Source: Melastoma dodecandrum
Taxonomy: Eukaryota; Streptophyta; Magnoliopsida; Myrtales; Melastomataceae
NCBI GenBank assembly: GCA_029817715.1
Contig: JARUPY010000605.1
Span: 1,922,001-1,986,000 of the forward strand
DNA: 64,000 nt
Reading direction: 5' to 3'
How positions within the stretch are numbered: position 1 is the first letter of the stretch; each line of letters begins with the position of its first letter. Shown piece by piece: positions 10,609-22,300 of this stretch. The notes under the pieces are model-generated. The model was not told the DNA's origin. It was given only the letters and a program-made list of their open reading frames with translations, and made no database searches. A program made the position numbers and the translations under genes.

Positions 10609-11160
10609 CTACTCAAGATGAAGATCAAAATCGTACGCTTCTTGGCGGTCAGTCCAAGGATATGTAGGTTCTCTTGGAGATGACGACACAAGTGACTGAG
10701 ATGTTGGTGATGGATGATTCTTGCTAGCGTTGACTCGATCCTCCTCATTCAGTTCTTGAACATCATCTACCAAAGATGGGTTTTCATTGTAAATGAGAAG
10801 GAATGGAGGATTCAACCGGATTTACATCCTCCTTGATTGGAGCCCTATCCACATGTGTTGATTGGGTTTTCCCAGTCGTAACAGTGCTTTTTGTGGCACG
10901 GGTTGGCTCACAGTAGCCGTGAAAAATTTAGCAACCTATAACAATCTTCCTCCTCTTGGTTAGGGAGATATCCTTGGAATTCGTCCCTTCATCGTCGGAG
11001 GAGCTGGTAGTTTGTGTTTGTTTCAATTTTCCCTTAGAAGGCTCCCCTCCCTTCTCCTTCTTTTCTTTTGACACATGACGACGACGATAGGGTTGATCTT
11101 CATTCTGCTTCGACTTCCTCTCTGATGGGCTACCGGGGTTTCTTATATTAAGCAGAATCG
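10609..11160 (-). pseudogene. Decayed coding remnant with a basic, Ser-rich tail, unassigned
   Basis: On the minus strand a broken frame runs from about 11160 downward. Segments are NPGSPSERKSKQNEDQPYRR, EKKEKGGEPSKGK, SSDDEGTNSKDIS, TKRRKIVIG, a stop, then THVDRAPIKEDVNPVESSIP. After a frameshift it continues as a 68-codon open stretch ending at 10609. The character (basic, Ser/Glu-rich, low complexity) resembles the disordered tails of plant transposon-borne proteins such as plant-mobile-domain proteins. That assignment is a guess. It is not intact. Confidence 0.35.
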
Positions 11161-11704
11161 CATTAGTTTGTAAACTGGGTAGTGGTCGAATGAAGTATGG
11201 GAGTTTGAAAAAGTGGCAGTCAAAAGAGAAAAAATCGTACCAGGCATCAAAGCTTTTTTAGCCTAGATCGAAGCTTATTGTTAAAATCATTTAGGAGGAT
11301 AAGAGCTTCAGTGATCGTGTCAGGAAAGGTGCTATGAGCTTTCTTCTTAAAAAACGTGTTCTCCAATATCAAGTTGAATACTCGTTACTCATTTCTTACG
11401 AAGGAGATTTTCTTCAAATAAGACTTCATGACATCAAATAACTGCGAAAGGATGCGGTTATATAAGTTGAGATTTAGTTGTATATAAAAAAATCAAGATC
11501 GATTAGCTTCTTCCTATGTGATAAGTGAAGGATTGTGTGAGTTGTCTGTCAATGGAACATTTGGAAGACGCGAAGAATGGGAGTGCATGGCTCGGTACAA
11601 TTCCTAGTTGGCAAAAGAAAAGCTAGGGATTGCACACTTCGACAATGAAGTCCCTTACTTCATAAGTGATTAGGTTTCTCGAAGATAGGACATAATCCCA
11701 GAAT
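11161..11704. other. Possible upstream continuation of the minus-strand remnant
   Basis: Minus-strand translation between about 11280 and 11460 gives partly open segments (for example LILLNDFNNKLRSRLKK), so the decayed gene at 10609-11160 may extend here. Nothing recognisable by family. Confidence 0.25.
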
Positions 11705-11709
11705 TGGTG

Positions 11710-14305
11710 TGTAACGACCCGGAATTTCGGAAATGAAATATATTACTTTGACTAGACGAGTTGACTAGAATCAGGACGTTTGACCGAGTCAAAATCCGAC
11801 GTGGCACGAGAGTTTAATACTTTCGTTGTCAGTGAAAGTTAATATCGAATATTAACGAGATTACTAATTCGATTTCGTGTTATTATGTCACGCGGGAAAG
11901 GGGACGCCTGGACCTAAACGAAATCGAATTAGGGTGTCGAGAATATTCGTTTAATATCGCGAATTTTGATCGGAAAAACTATCCAAATTATAATTAGTAC
12001 GTAACCTATAAGAAGCGTGTTTACGGATTAAAGATTCATCATGGATAAGAGAGCAATAAATCCGTGAATGTATGGGCTATAATAGGCCGAAGAGAAGGAA
12101 TCGATGAACGACATCCCAACCTCACGAAATTGTCGGCAGAGATAAAGATACGTAAAATAATGCTATAAAGGTATGGGCTTGTAAAATAAATATTAGTTAA
12201 GCATGGGCAGCCCATAACGTCTTGGAGCCCATGATCCTCGTCGGGTAGCCCGGTATGGCTACAGTACGGTAAGGGATAACAATTCTTATCCCCCAAGCTA
12301 TCACACGTTTCCGGGGGGAGTCGGACTTGAAAAGGGAAATAGAGAACTCGGACGAAGGAGGAAGGAAGGTGCGGCATTGCGGGAGATCACGAGTTTGGGG
12401 ACCGTTGTTTCGAAGGAAAGGAAAGGGAGCTTGGAAGAACTTCTCTAAACGGGTTGAGTCTTGGAACGAGGTACGCCCCCCTCCTCCCCTATTGTTCTTG
12501 TTTGTTGTGCTGGATGCTTGATTTTGGCTTGCGTGGGTTATAAATCCGTACGTCTGGGGGAGGGGATGAGGTCCGAGCGTGGAAACAGGGGGAGGAGATG
12601 CCTGCCTCTGTTTCTGACGCTGTCCATAGGCGGAGTCGAAAGCGGCTTCGGAGTCACCGTCGTAGAGCGTGGGTTTCCCAGTTGGTTGAGTGCTGAGGGA
12701 GTCCGATAAGTTACGGTACGCGTAAGATAAATCGATGAGTGAGGACAGAATGGTATGTCGACTTGTGCAAGGCACGGTCGAAGGAGTGCTTATGTGGGAC
12801 ACGAAGTCCCACGATCTCTGTCTCGCAATTTGGTCGAACAGGGAGCCACATCCAGTGAGGTTGTACAAGAGAATTTTATGTGCATTAAAACGAATTAATC
12901 TGTGGAAAGGGGATTGCGGGAAGTGCGATAGATTTCGGTGTGAAAGCTGAATACGGTTCTGTTTGACAAGTGCGTTTGCACACGAGTTAAGTCCGACAGT
13001 TCTATATCCCAATTAGTTCGGATAGGAGGCTGCGGCATGAACGGTAGTATCACAAGGTTCCACATGTTAAACGAGAATGATTGGTATGATTATGCTTGCG
13101 TGGAATGAGGCCGAATATGTCTTTCAAATTGTGCAAGCTTGAACGAATGTGGAGGTGTGCTACTGTGATAGAATTTGTCTTATGAGAATTGGATGAATCC
13201 GTCCTAGCTGGCTGTAAACTAGAGAAATAATAATTGCAATTGGAGAAATGAGAAACAGGTTGCACACTCTATAGCCTACGGGTGGCGGTAAGTAGGGGTT
13301 GTGCAGCGGGGGTCCTCTGTCCCAGAACGGAATGTTCAGCAACCTCTAGAATGGACCAACTACGTCGACTTCGGTTGGCGGTGGCTGGGTTCTAGAATAT
13401 ATGCGAGTATCATTGTTAACGATATGGGCCGCCGCTAATCAGCCTGGACTATTCACGTCTCAAGTTAGTAACAATTATTACAAACTTCAATCATCTGTTA
13501 GTGTGCAACCTTGAGGCTGGAACACCATGAATAGAGAATTGGACAGAAACTTTTATGAGATGAGCCTGACTGTGAGTCGGAGGAGAAAACGGGGAGGTGG
13601 CGCCATTCGCGGTCGCACCTGCTGCCGTTGACCCGGGCGATGCCGGAGGAGAGGGTGGGGACGTAGTGTGAGGGTCCTGGCACCGAACGAAGTGTTGATA
13701 TACGAGAGACGAAAGAATGAGGGAGTCGCTTGAGAGTTGTGAGCGTTATTGGATTTGTCTTAGATTTCTGTATATATATATTGTTACGTAGAAGGTTGAA
13801 TTAATGATTATTATGAGGTATGCTTTATAATATGTATGCATATAACTGCCTGGGGAAGGTTTGATATGAAATGAGGGTGTTTGATTCATGGGAGTCGCAC
13901 ATATTTAATTACCGTTATTTACGATTGTAGGGATACTTGATGAATTACTTATATCTCATCGTCGTGATTTGATTTTATCTACTTATGGAAGACTCAGGCC
14001 TCTTTATGTTTAAGTCGTGTGATGCATAACGGGTTTTTCAGAAAATACACGTTAGATGTGATTAGTAGTCTCATGTTTCACGTGCGCATAGTCGGGGCAT
14101 ACTCGGCGATTTATCGCTGACCCCAGTTTTGGGAAATTATTTTAGTCTTGCAGGAAACAGATAATAGGGCACGTGGTGAATAATTGCAGAGAAAAGCAGT
14201 ACGGGACGCCATGGTGGATGTATAGTTTTGTCGCTTCCGCAGTTTGACCGTCAAAGGACGGAGGATCACTCTGATTAAATTGGAAAAATTTTGTAGGTCG
14301 TTTCA
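11710..14305. mobile_element. Solo LTR of a Ty3/gypsy-type retrotransposon (2,596 bp)
   Basis: The element begins TGTAACGACC at 11710 and ends GGTCGTTTCA at 14305. These are inverted complements with one mismatch and give the canonical TG...CA LTR ends. The 5-bp sequence TGGTG lies directly on both sides (11705-11709 and 14306-14310), a target-site duplication. No second LTR, primer-binding site or pol domain is present, so this is what remains after LTR-LTR recombination. TGTAACGACC termini are common in plant Ty3/gypsy LTRs. A 271-codon antisense open frame inside (12197-13012) shows no domain. Confidence 0.8.
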
Positions 14306-14310
14306 TGGTG

Positions 14311-16360
14311 TGGTTCCACTTTGTATCGAAACAAGATCATATCATGGTTGTCTAGGAAAACATGCCATTTGATACAATCTTCATTGCATTATCGTGTTGG
14401 GATTCAAGTTGAAGTTGTTACATATTTTAGGAAGATAGATATGTATTCAGACATATATTAACCACAAAGGAGCTCCGACTAGTTTTGAAAGAAAATGTCT
14501 AGCAATCTTAGTTTTAGCCGATGCCCCTCTAGTTGTAATGGTATTTTCCCTAATTGATGCTTCATACATGCTCCTATAAAAAAGGCAAAGGAGGAAAGGA
14601 GCAAAACTTCTACGAGGAAAAACATAAACTCTAGGTCAAACTGTTTTTCTATCAATGCTCTTTTCTTTTCCTTGGTTCAAGAGGAACTTCGACCTCAAAC
14701 TTTTCTAATTTATCCAAGTCATTTTGGCTACCTTCGCATGCTTCTTTTTTTGTTTAGTCACACAAAAATTTAACTTGATTGCCCTTGGTGTTTTAAACCT
14801 TGCAAAATTCCCTTTAAAAATGTTACCACAGCATCTCGTTAGTGGCAATGCGGTGTTTTGCCTGGGACTACTCCGTGGCCAGACCCCTCGCCGGCGTCAC
14901 CCGCCGCGCCGCACTTGGATTTGGAAGGGTGTGGATACTACTTGATACAAGTATTCTGGATCACCTCCCCAAAAGCTAGCTTGAGGGGTAGGCAGGCACT
15001 TTCTCCTTGGATACAAGTTCCGATGTAGGACTACTTTCCATGCATCACCCTCCCTCGAGTCTACTTGATAAGAAATCGAACAAACTCGTCTCCTCCGATC
15101 TTTCCCGCCTGAGGAATGGGAGGGCATTCGTTGTCCTTCCCGTTGTGGGACTTTTGCCATGCATCAACTACTAGATACAAGTGGTACAAAATCACCACCC
15201 AAAAGCTAACACTCCTTATATACCACATGAATGAGCGTTACTGTTGGCGCAAAATTGTGTTCTATGCAACACGTGTCAAATTTTACAAAGAAATTGTAGT
15301 CGTCGTAAAGTAAATAGAAAAAGATGAACGGAAAGCAACACTTGAATTATAATTGAGTGCTAGATTACAAAGATTGAGCCTTTACAATATTTACAGACAT
15401 ATCGTAAAGGAAAAACAACAAAGTGACGATGACGAAACTTCACAACGGTCGGTGGCGGACGAATGACGGCTACGGCGGGCTCCTTTAATGGAGTCTACAT
15501 TGGTGGAACGGTGGTCGAAGATGGTGATGGGTTCTGGACGCTTTCTGAATGCTATGAGGAAAGCATAAACCTTATATTAACCTTGCCGAATTGGACTTAT
15601 GGTGTTGATCGTGTTTTTCTCTTCGTCTTTTATATTATCAGTATCTTGCGGTTGTGTAGTTAGAACGTGATCTTCCTAAATCGTGTACGCGATTACATCC
15701 TTATTTTGTAGGAGTCGTGCACATCTTATTCAGATTGATCGTTCTAGGTTTGTCACGTGCTATTAATGTGGTGAAGTATTTCAAGACATATGTTATTTTA
15801 GAACGGATTCTCTCGAGACTTCAAGAGATAATGTCAGTGAGATCTCCGGACATAAACTTACCCTTCTATCGCGAGATTTCACTTCCAGTCACTCGAGATC
15901 CATAAAAAAGCATTTCTTAAAAAACGTTTATCTTTGGCTGTTTTTCTTCTCTAGTTATCGAGAAAGGGCCTAAATTCATGTGTAACCAGTTACCATCCGA
16001 TTTTTGCCATGCATCATAGTCGAATCTGTCCCTGTCGTGTTCCAGAGGATTTGTCAAAGTCACCGGAGAAGTCACTGGTGTGCGGGCAGACGCACTAGCT
16101 TAGTCGCAAGAACCGACTCGATCGGGCCGTGGGCCAGTAACAAGAAACGGAAATGAGGCTGGAAAAGGTAAAAGAAGAAAAAAAGAATCGGAGAATTTAA
16201 TTGAACAGAGCAAATTTGTCCGACAGGGCGGACCGACGAGGGGGAGGGGAAGAAGGAATCTACCGCGGAGAAGGTGTCGTCCGTATCACTATCCCAACAG
16301 CAGATCCGAATCGATCCGCTGATTTGATTTGATTTTCGAGACGAAGGGTTGGGCGGCGGA
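14311..16360. other. Intergenic region upstream of SCYL2
   Basis: No gene is recognised. It includes the diverged duplication at 14943-15235 and, from about 16200, the GC-richer leader and promoter of the SCYL2 gene. Short open frames at 14724-14945 and 15463-15663 carry no domain. Confidence 0.4.
14943..15235. repeat. Diverged direct repeat (GATACAAGT ... CCAAAAGCTA modules)
   Basis: Two copies share the order GATACAAGT, then ATCACC, then CCCAAAAGCTA (about 14945-14981 and 15173-15210). Each is associated with a TGGGACTT/TAGGACTA...CCATGCATCA block (about 15023-15047 and 15145-15166). A third TTTTTGCCATGCATCA block is near 16001. The copies are clearly related but eroded; the family is not identified. 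Confidence 0.45.
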
Positions 16361-19300
16361 ATGGCCCTCAACATGAAGAGCCTAACTCAAGCCCTGGCCA
16401 AGACGGCCGCCGTCATCGAGAAGACCGTTCAAACCACCGTCCAGGAGGTCACCGGCCCCAAGCCCCTGCAGGACTACGAGCTCCTCAATCAGATCGGCTC
16501 CGCCGGACCCGCCCTCTCCTGGAAGCTCTACTCTGCCAGGCCCATCCGCCCCAGCCAACACCAGTACCCCCTGGTCTGCGTCTGGCTCCTCGATAAGCGC
16601 TCCCTCTCCGAGGCCAGGGCCCGTGCAGGCCTTTCCAAGGCTGCTGAGGACGCTTTCTTGGACATAATCAGGGCTGATGCTGCTCACGTCGTCCGCATCA
16701 GGCACCCTGGCGTCGTCCACGTCGTCCAGGCCCTTGATGAGACCAAACATGCCATGGCCATGGTCACCGAGCCTCTGTTCGCATCTGCCGCCAATACCCT
16801 CGGCAACTTCGAGAATATCTCCAGTGTCCCCAAGGAACTGAAGAGCACGGTCTGTCAGCGCCCCCCCCCCCCCCCCCAAAAAAAAAAAAAAAAAAAATAG
16901 AAACAACTTAGTCTTGCTCTCATCCTTTCATGTCATCTAAAGGGTTTCGATCTCTCTTGGCTGCAGGAGATGGGTTTGTTGGAGGTTAAGCATGGCCTTC
17001 TCCAGATAGCAGAAACGTTGGACTTTCTCCATGTCAATGCACGTCTAATACATCGCTCAATTTCCCCCGAGGTGCAGATCCAGGGTCCCTTTCCTATGTA
17101 CTCGTGTTCCATTTGCCCCTCATCGAACTATTGCTCTATCTTGCTCTGATTTGATTTTTCTTCGAGGTTATGTATAATGTGGAATGAACACATTTTTTGT
17201 CAATCTCAGGCACCTGAATTTTTTTCCATGTTTATTCACGGTATCTACAGAATGTGCTAGTCACTTCAAGCGGAGCTTGGAAGCTTGGTGGATTTGGCTT
17301 TACGGTGTCTGTTGACCAGGCATTTGGCAAGTCAACCAATGTGGAAGCATTCCATTATTCTGTGAGTGCTTTTGAATAAAATGAGGATAGAATAATGTGA
17401 CTGGAAACTTATCTGCACATTGGCATTTGATTCGTTGTCTTTCGCATCTGACCAATTGGCTTCCATAATCCCATTCTTGCATGAAAATGTTGGTTAGAAT
17501 GGGCAAGGTTTCTCTATTGAGTGGTCAATGCTATGTTTGGGGGAAACCATGAAAAGGTCCTTGTCAATTGGGTGGTTTTACCTTTTCAAATGGAGCAGAA
17601 ATCGCTTAGATCTACCTACACATGGACAGAGATGACAGCTTTGTGTTTATTCTGTAGGAATATGATGCTGAGGATTCGGTACTCCCACTTCAGCCTTCTC
17701 TAAATTACACTGCCCCTGAGTTGGTTCGGAGTGGAACATCATCTGCTGGGAGTTCATCTGATATTTTCAGTTTTGGATGCCTTGCATATCACTTGATCAC
17801 TCACAAGCCTTTATTTGACTGCCACAATAATGTGAAGATGGTAAGTTCAGTGGAAAGCAAACTGTTTTATGGCTCTTCCAGCTGTGTTCAAATTATGTTC
17901 ATGATACTCAGAAGCAATCTTTCTAATTACCACCTCTTTCCATGCCCTCTCTAGTTATGTGCCATTTTTTTCTATAGTGATCACTTCAACATACCAAACC
18001 GTTTGGTTAAAATTTGTGATTTTCCCCCTATTGATCGGTTTGGTTCCTTGGGTCTTCATTTTCCCGTTGGAAAATACACATTGTTTACTCTCACAACAAT
18101 TGAAAATTTTCAACTTTCTTTTCCATCGCAATTTTATATTTTTTCCATGGGATGCATGTAACTAATTCTCCCTGCTTTTTACACTTTCCCCTCTCATTTT
18201 CCAATTCAATTGGAAAAGCATCGAATAGAACAATAGAGAAGAGGGATTGACCTGTCTCTTTTATTTATTTTTTATTTTTACTTTTTTTATAAGTAACCTG
18301 ACCTCTTAACTGCATTTGACTCAAGGATATGAGGGTTTATTGTTTATAAGTTATTTTCTGGCATGATTGGATTTTTTCAATTTTCTATTTCTTCCGGCCT
18401 GTTTGAAAATATCTTGCTCCCCATTGCTTTGCCCACGTCTGCCATTCAACGTATGTTAATCTCTTTTATTTTCCTGATCTGCATTCCTCACCTTTTTTCA
18501 TCTATCTCTGTCTATCCAATGCAGTACAATAATACCTTGATGTACTTATCAAGAGAATCATTTTCAGACATGCCTTCGGAGATAGTCCCCGACTTGCAAA
18601 GAATGCTTTCTGCAAATGAGTCTTTTAGGCCAACAGCACTTGATTTCACAGGTTCTCAATCTTCATAAGTTTTGAGACTGATTTTTTGTTCATAATGTCT
18701 TCTAGTTTGGAAGGGTGGACATTCATTTGAAAGCAACATATGTCACTTACATTCATTTTATTAGTTTTTCTGTAATTGCACGATCAATTACACTGGATGG
18801 CCTTGTTACACTAAGTGCTTCGTGACTGTTGGGGTAGGCTAGGATCAGTTTTATGTATGCAACTTTAAAAGGTTGCTTCAGGCCTTGAATTTGAGGTCTA
18901 ATCCTTTTGAGGGCCATATTGATATAATTACATTAAAAGCCATTTATTATCCCGAGATTTGCCAGGTTTGTGGAGCAATTGTTTTTAGGAAGAGTTTGGT
19001 TCACCGCAATTGTTGAAAATTGTCTCTTGTAATTATGAATTTATGTTCAAACAATGTATAAAATGAGCACATCATCTTCTATCCGCCATTAGCCGAACTA
19101 TTCTGCATAAGGAAACGAAAACTCGGCATTACCATAAGGTGAACTTTTTTTTCATCGGGCTCTTTCATTGACTGAAATAAATGGAAGAGGGCTGATCCTG
19201 ACATTCTATTTACACGATGGAATGGGCTGCTGGATTATCTCTCTGTCAAATTACCTTAGCTCAAGGTGGAAGGCATCGGTATTTTCTAAAAATACATCAA

Positions 19301-22300
19301 ATTTTAGTGAACTGCAAAGCTATTCAAAATCTTGATCTCAGTGATCGGAGTGTTGCCTAATTGACTGTTCCTCAGACAATTTCCATTCCTTGTATTTCAT
19401 TATTCATCATTTTTCCTTGACTGATTCTAATTAGAAATTATTTTTTGTTCAGGTTCCCCTTTTTTCCGACAGGATACTCGGTTGCGAGCTCTTCGTTTCC
19501 TTGACCATATGCTTGTATGTTATCATAATGTAGTTACATAGTTGAAAACAGACAGCTTGATGACACTAGTTGAAAATCTTGATATTGTGAAATACCTGAA
19601 TCGGCCATATCCTTTTTCTTTTTTTTTTTGCAGGAAAGAGATAACATGCAGAAATCAGAATTCCTGAAAGCTTTTTCTGATATGTGGAAAGATATTGATT
19701 CTCGGGTTCTGCGGTACAAGGTTTTTGTTTTCTTCATTCGATCGAATAAAAATCTGAATACTTCATCCTTTTCTATGTTAGTTTGGACTCAAGGATATGA
19801 TTCCATTTGAGGGATCTTTCCCATGGAATATGCATTGATGTTGATTTTTCTTGTATGTAATATTCAGACAATTTATTCATGCGTACAAATAGCTTTATAT
19901 TCTTCTGCTGATGGTCACTATGTGGATAATTATTATCTTCATGCTTTCGTCCATATTTACTGATGCATGTCCATTGGCATTCAACACCAAATGCTTTTCA
20001 AAGACTTTTCGCCTTTATCAATTTGTGGGGATCAGCTTGCCCAGTACCAGTGATTATCTGTCATTGACCAACATTGCCTAGTTATTTTTGTCAAGCTATA
20101 AGCGACGGCTGCAAATTTTGTATCTTAACCTAGGACAAGTTTTAGCATTTCATAATATCTGATGGTTAGGAAAGCTCCATGACCTTAACTTCTAACGAAT
20201 AACCCTTATGCAGGTACTGCCACCACTTTGTGCAGAACTGCGCAATCTGGTTATGCAACCAATGATACTTCCAATGGTTCTTACTATTGCAGAGTCTCAG
20301 GTACTAACTCAATTGTATGCTAAAAGAACTTGGAGTGAATGTTTTTGGTTTCATTTATCACTAAAGTTTTCAGGAGTTGTAGGTAGATCAAAATTTTGCT
20401 TCAAATACCTGAAATTAGTATTATCCCATCGTTTATTATTAGGCTTTTAGCTCTCTAATCTGGACCAGATTATCCACTTTATTGCTAAAGGTTAGGAAAA
20501 TTAGGTTCTATCTTCTTCTATCAATCACGATGCTAGATTATAATAAATCCAATGACCAAGAAATAGTTAGCTACTGGGGTTTTCCGTTGTATAATTGAGG
20601 ACATCATGAGTTGGGTTTAGGCATTAACTGTGTACAACTTGTTTTCACATACATGGAGTACGTTTTCCTTCCTTCTGCCTTTATCTACCTTCTCTCCCAT
20701 GCTCCGAGAGGTTTTCTGCAATGTTTTCATTAAGATGTGTGATCTCTTTTGGCAGAAACCCCTAAATTTGAACAATGCTTAGTTGTCATTTGCTGTGGTT
20801 CAAATTATTGGGGAAATAGCATGCAATGACAAATATTTTCTTGTCCCTGCGAAAATCCTGGACATACCCTTTGAGTGGCAGTTTATAATGTTTCATTTAG
20901 TCCAGTGTGATTGCTTTGGACAGTAACCACTCACATTTGAACTATTGCCCTTCATTTCTTTGTAAGAAAGTTGAATTATGCTTGGTTAGATGTTGCTTGA
21001 GTGGGAATTGTTTTTAACCAGAATGCAAGTAATAATGCATGTACAGTATACCTTCATCGCTGACCTAAGATAAGAAGCTTAAAATTAAAGATTTAGGGGA
21101 GCTCCTGCTGGGGTTTGTCTCAGTTTCTCTTTTTTTTTTTCCCAAAAATACACGCACATATACCTGGTTTCTATTTTTCCAGATTTTCACCATTGTAATC
21201 GCATTTTCATGGATTCATGGCAGGACAAAAATGATTTTGAGGTTTCCACACTTCCAGCACTGGTACCTGTCTTTAGTTCTGCAGCTGGTGAGACATTGTT
21301 ATTGCTCATCAAGCATGCAGACTTAATGCTTAACAAGGTAAAATCTAAAGTTATTAACTAGGTAACTGGTTGAGAAAACATGCCTGATTCACGGCCACTT
21401 CAAAGTGTTGCATGAATTCTACATTTAAGAGCATCAGCATAGTGGAATAATCAACATTGCTATTATCTGCATGGATCAGTGGTTTTGTGACATTCACTCC
21501 GTTCCAAGAAATGAAACTGTTATTGATGTAAATTTAGTTTGCTTGCATTCAATTGGATTATCTTGTCAAGCTTTAGATTTAGTGGCTTAGAAGTCTCTTC
21601 CTTTACATGATTTTCCAGTAGATATTCTTATGTTAATTATTCCTGTTCGAAATGTAGAAATTATATTTTTTCTGATTAATGTAGCTGAATAATTTCATTA
21701 TGGCGTTAGTGTAGACCAATGCAGAGCAATTGAAATATCATTTATTGCCTTTGCTGGTTCGAGCTTATGATGATACTGATGCTCGCATCCAAGAGGAAGC
21801 TCTGAAGAAGTCTGCATGTGTTGCTAAACAGCTTGATGATTCGGTAATCATCTATTCATTGATTGCATGCCTCCCTTGGCCACATCACCAAAATTTTGAC
21901 ACAAATTTTAATGTCAATTTATGCATGTTTGTAATACGTCATATTGAGCTACCCTTGGTTTTTATATCATTGATTTGCTTCCTCAACAAAATGATCCATT
22001 CTTGGCATTTGTTACTTTTGAGATAATAAGACTACATCTCAAAAACATCCATACTGCTGACCAAATACCTCTTGAGGATAAAATGAATGAGGCTGTGTAA
22101 TGTGAGGGTTCCCCTTGGAGTGCTCCGTGACAAGAGTTCCATAGGAACAGGCAAATGCTAGATTATCCCTGATATTTTTGTTCACTAAAGAATGTAAATG
22201 AAGGATGATGGTTGTGATTCCCTGTTTACATGGTTGTTAGAATCGCGATCCTACTGATTTTTAAATTTTGATGTTGTTGATCCTTATATTTATAATTATA

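Noticed and set aside
12197..13012. 271-codon open frame (minus) inside the solo LTR
   Set aside because: No domain, low-complexity and Ser/Pro-rich; it lies wholly within a non-coding LTR and is best explained by chance.
16382..16906. 174-codon minus-strand open frame over SCYL2 exon 1
   Set aside because: Shadow of a GC-rich coding exon on the opposite strand.
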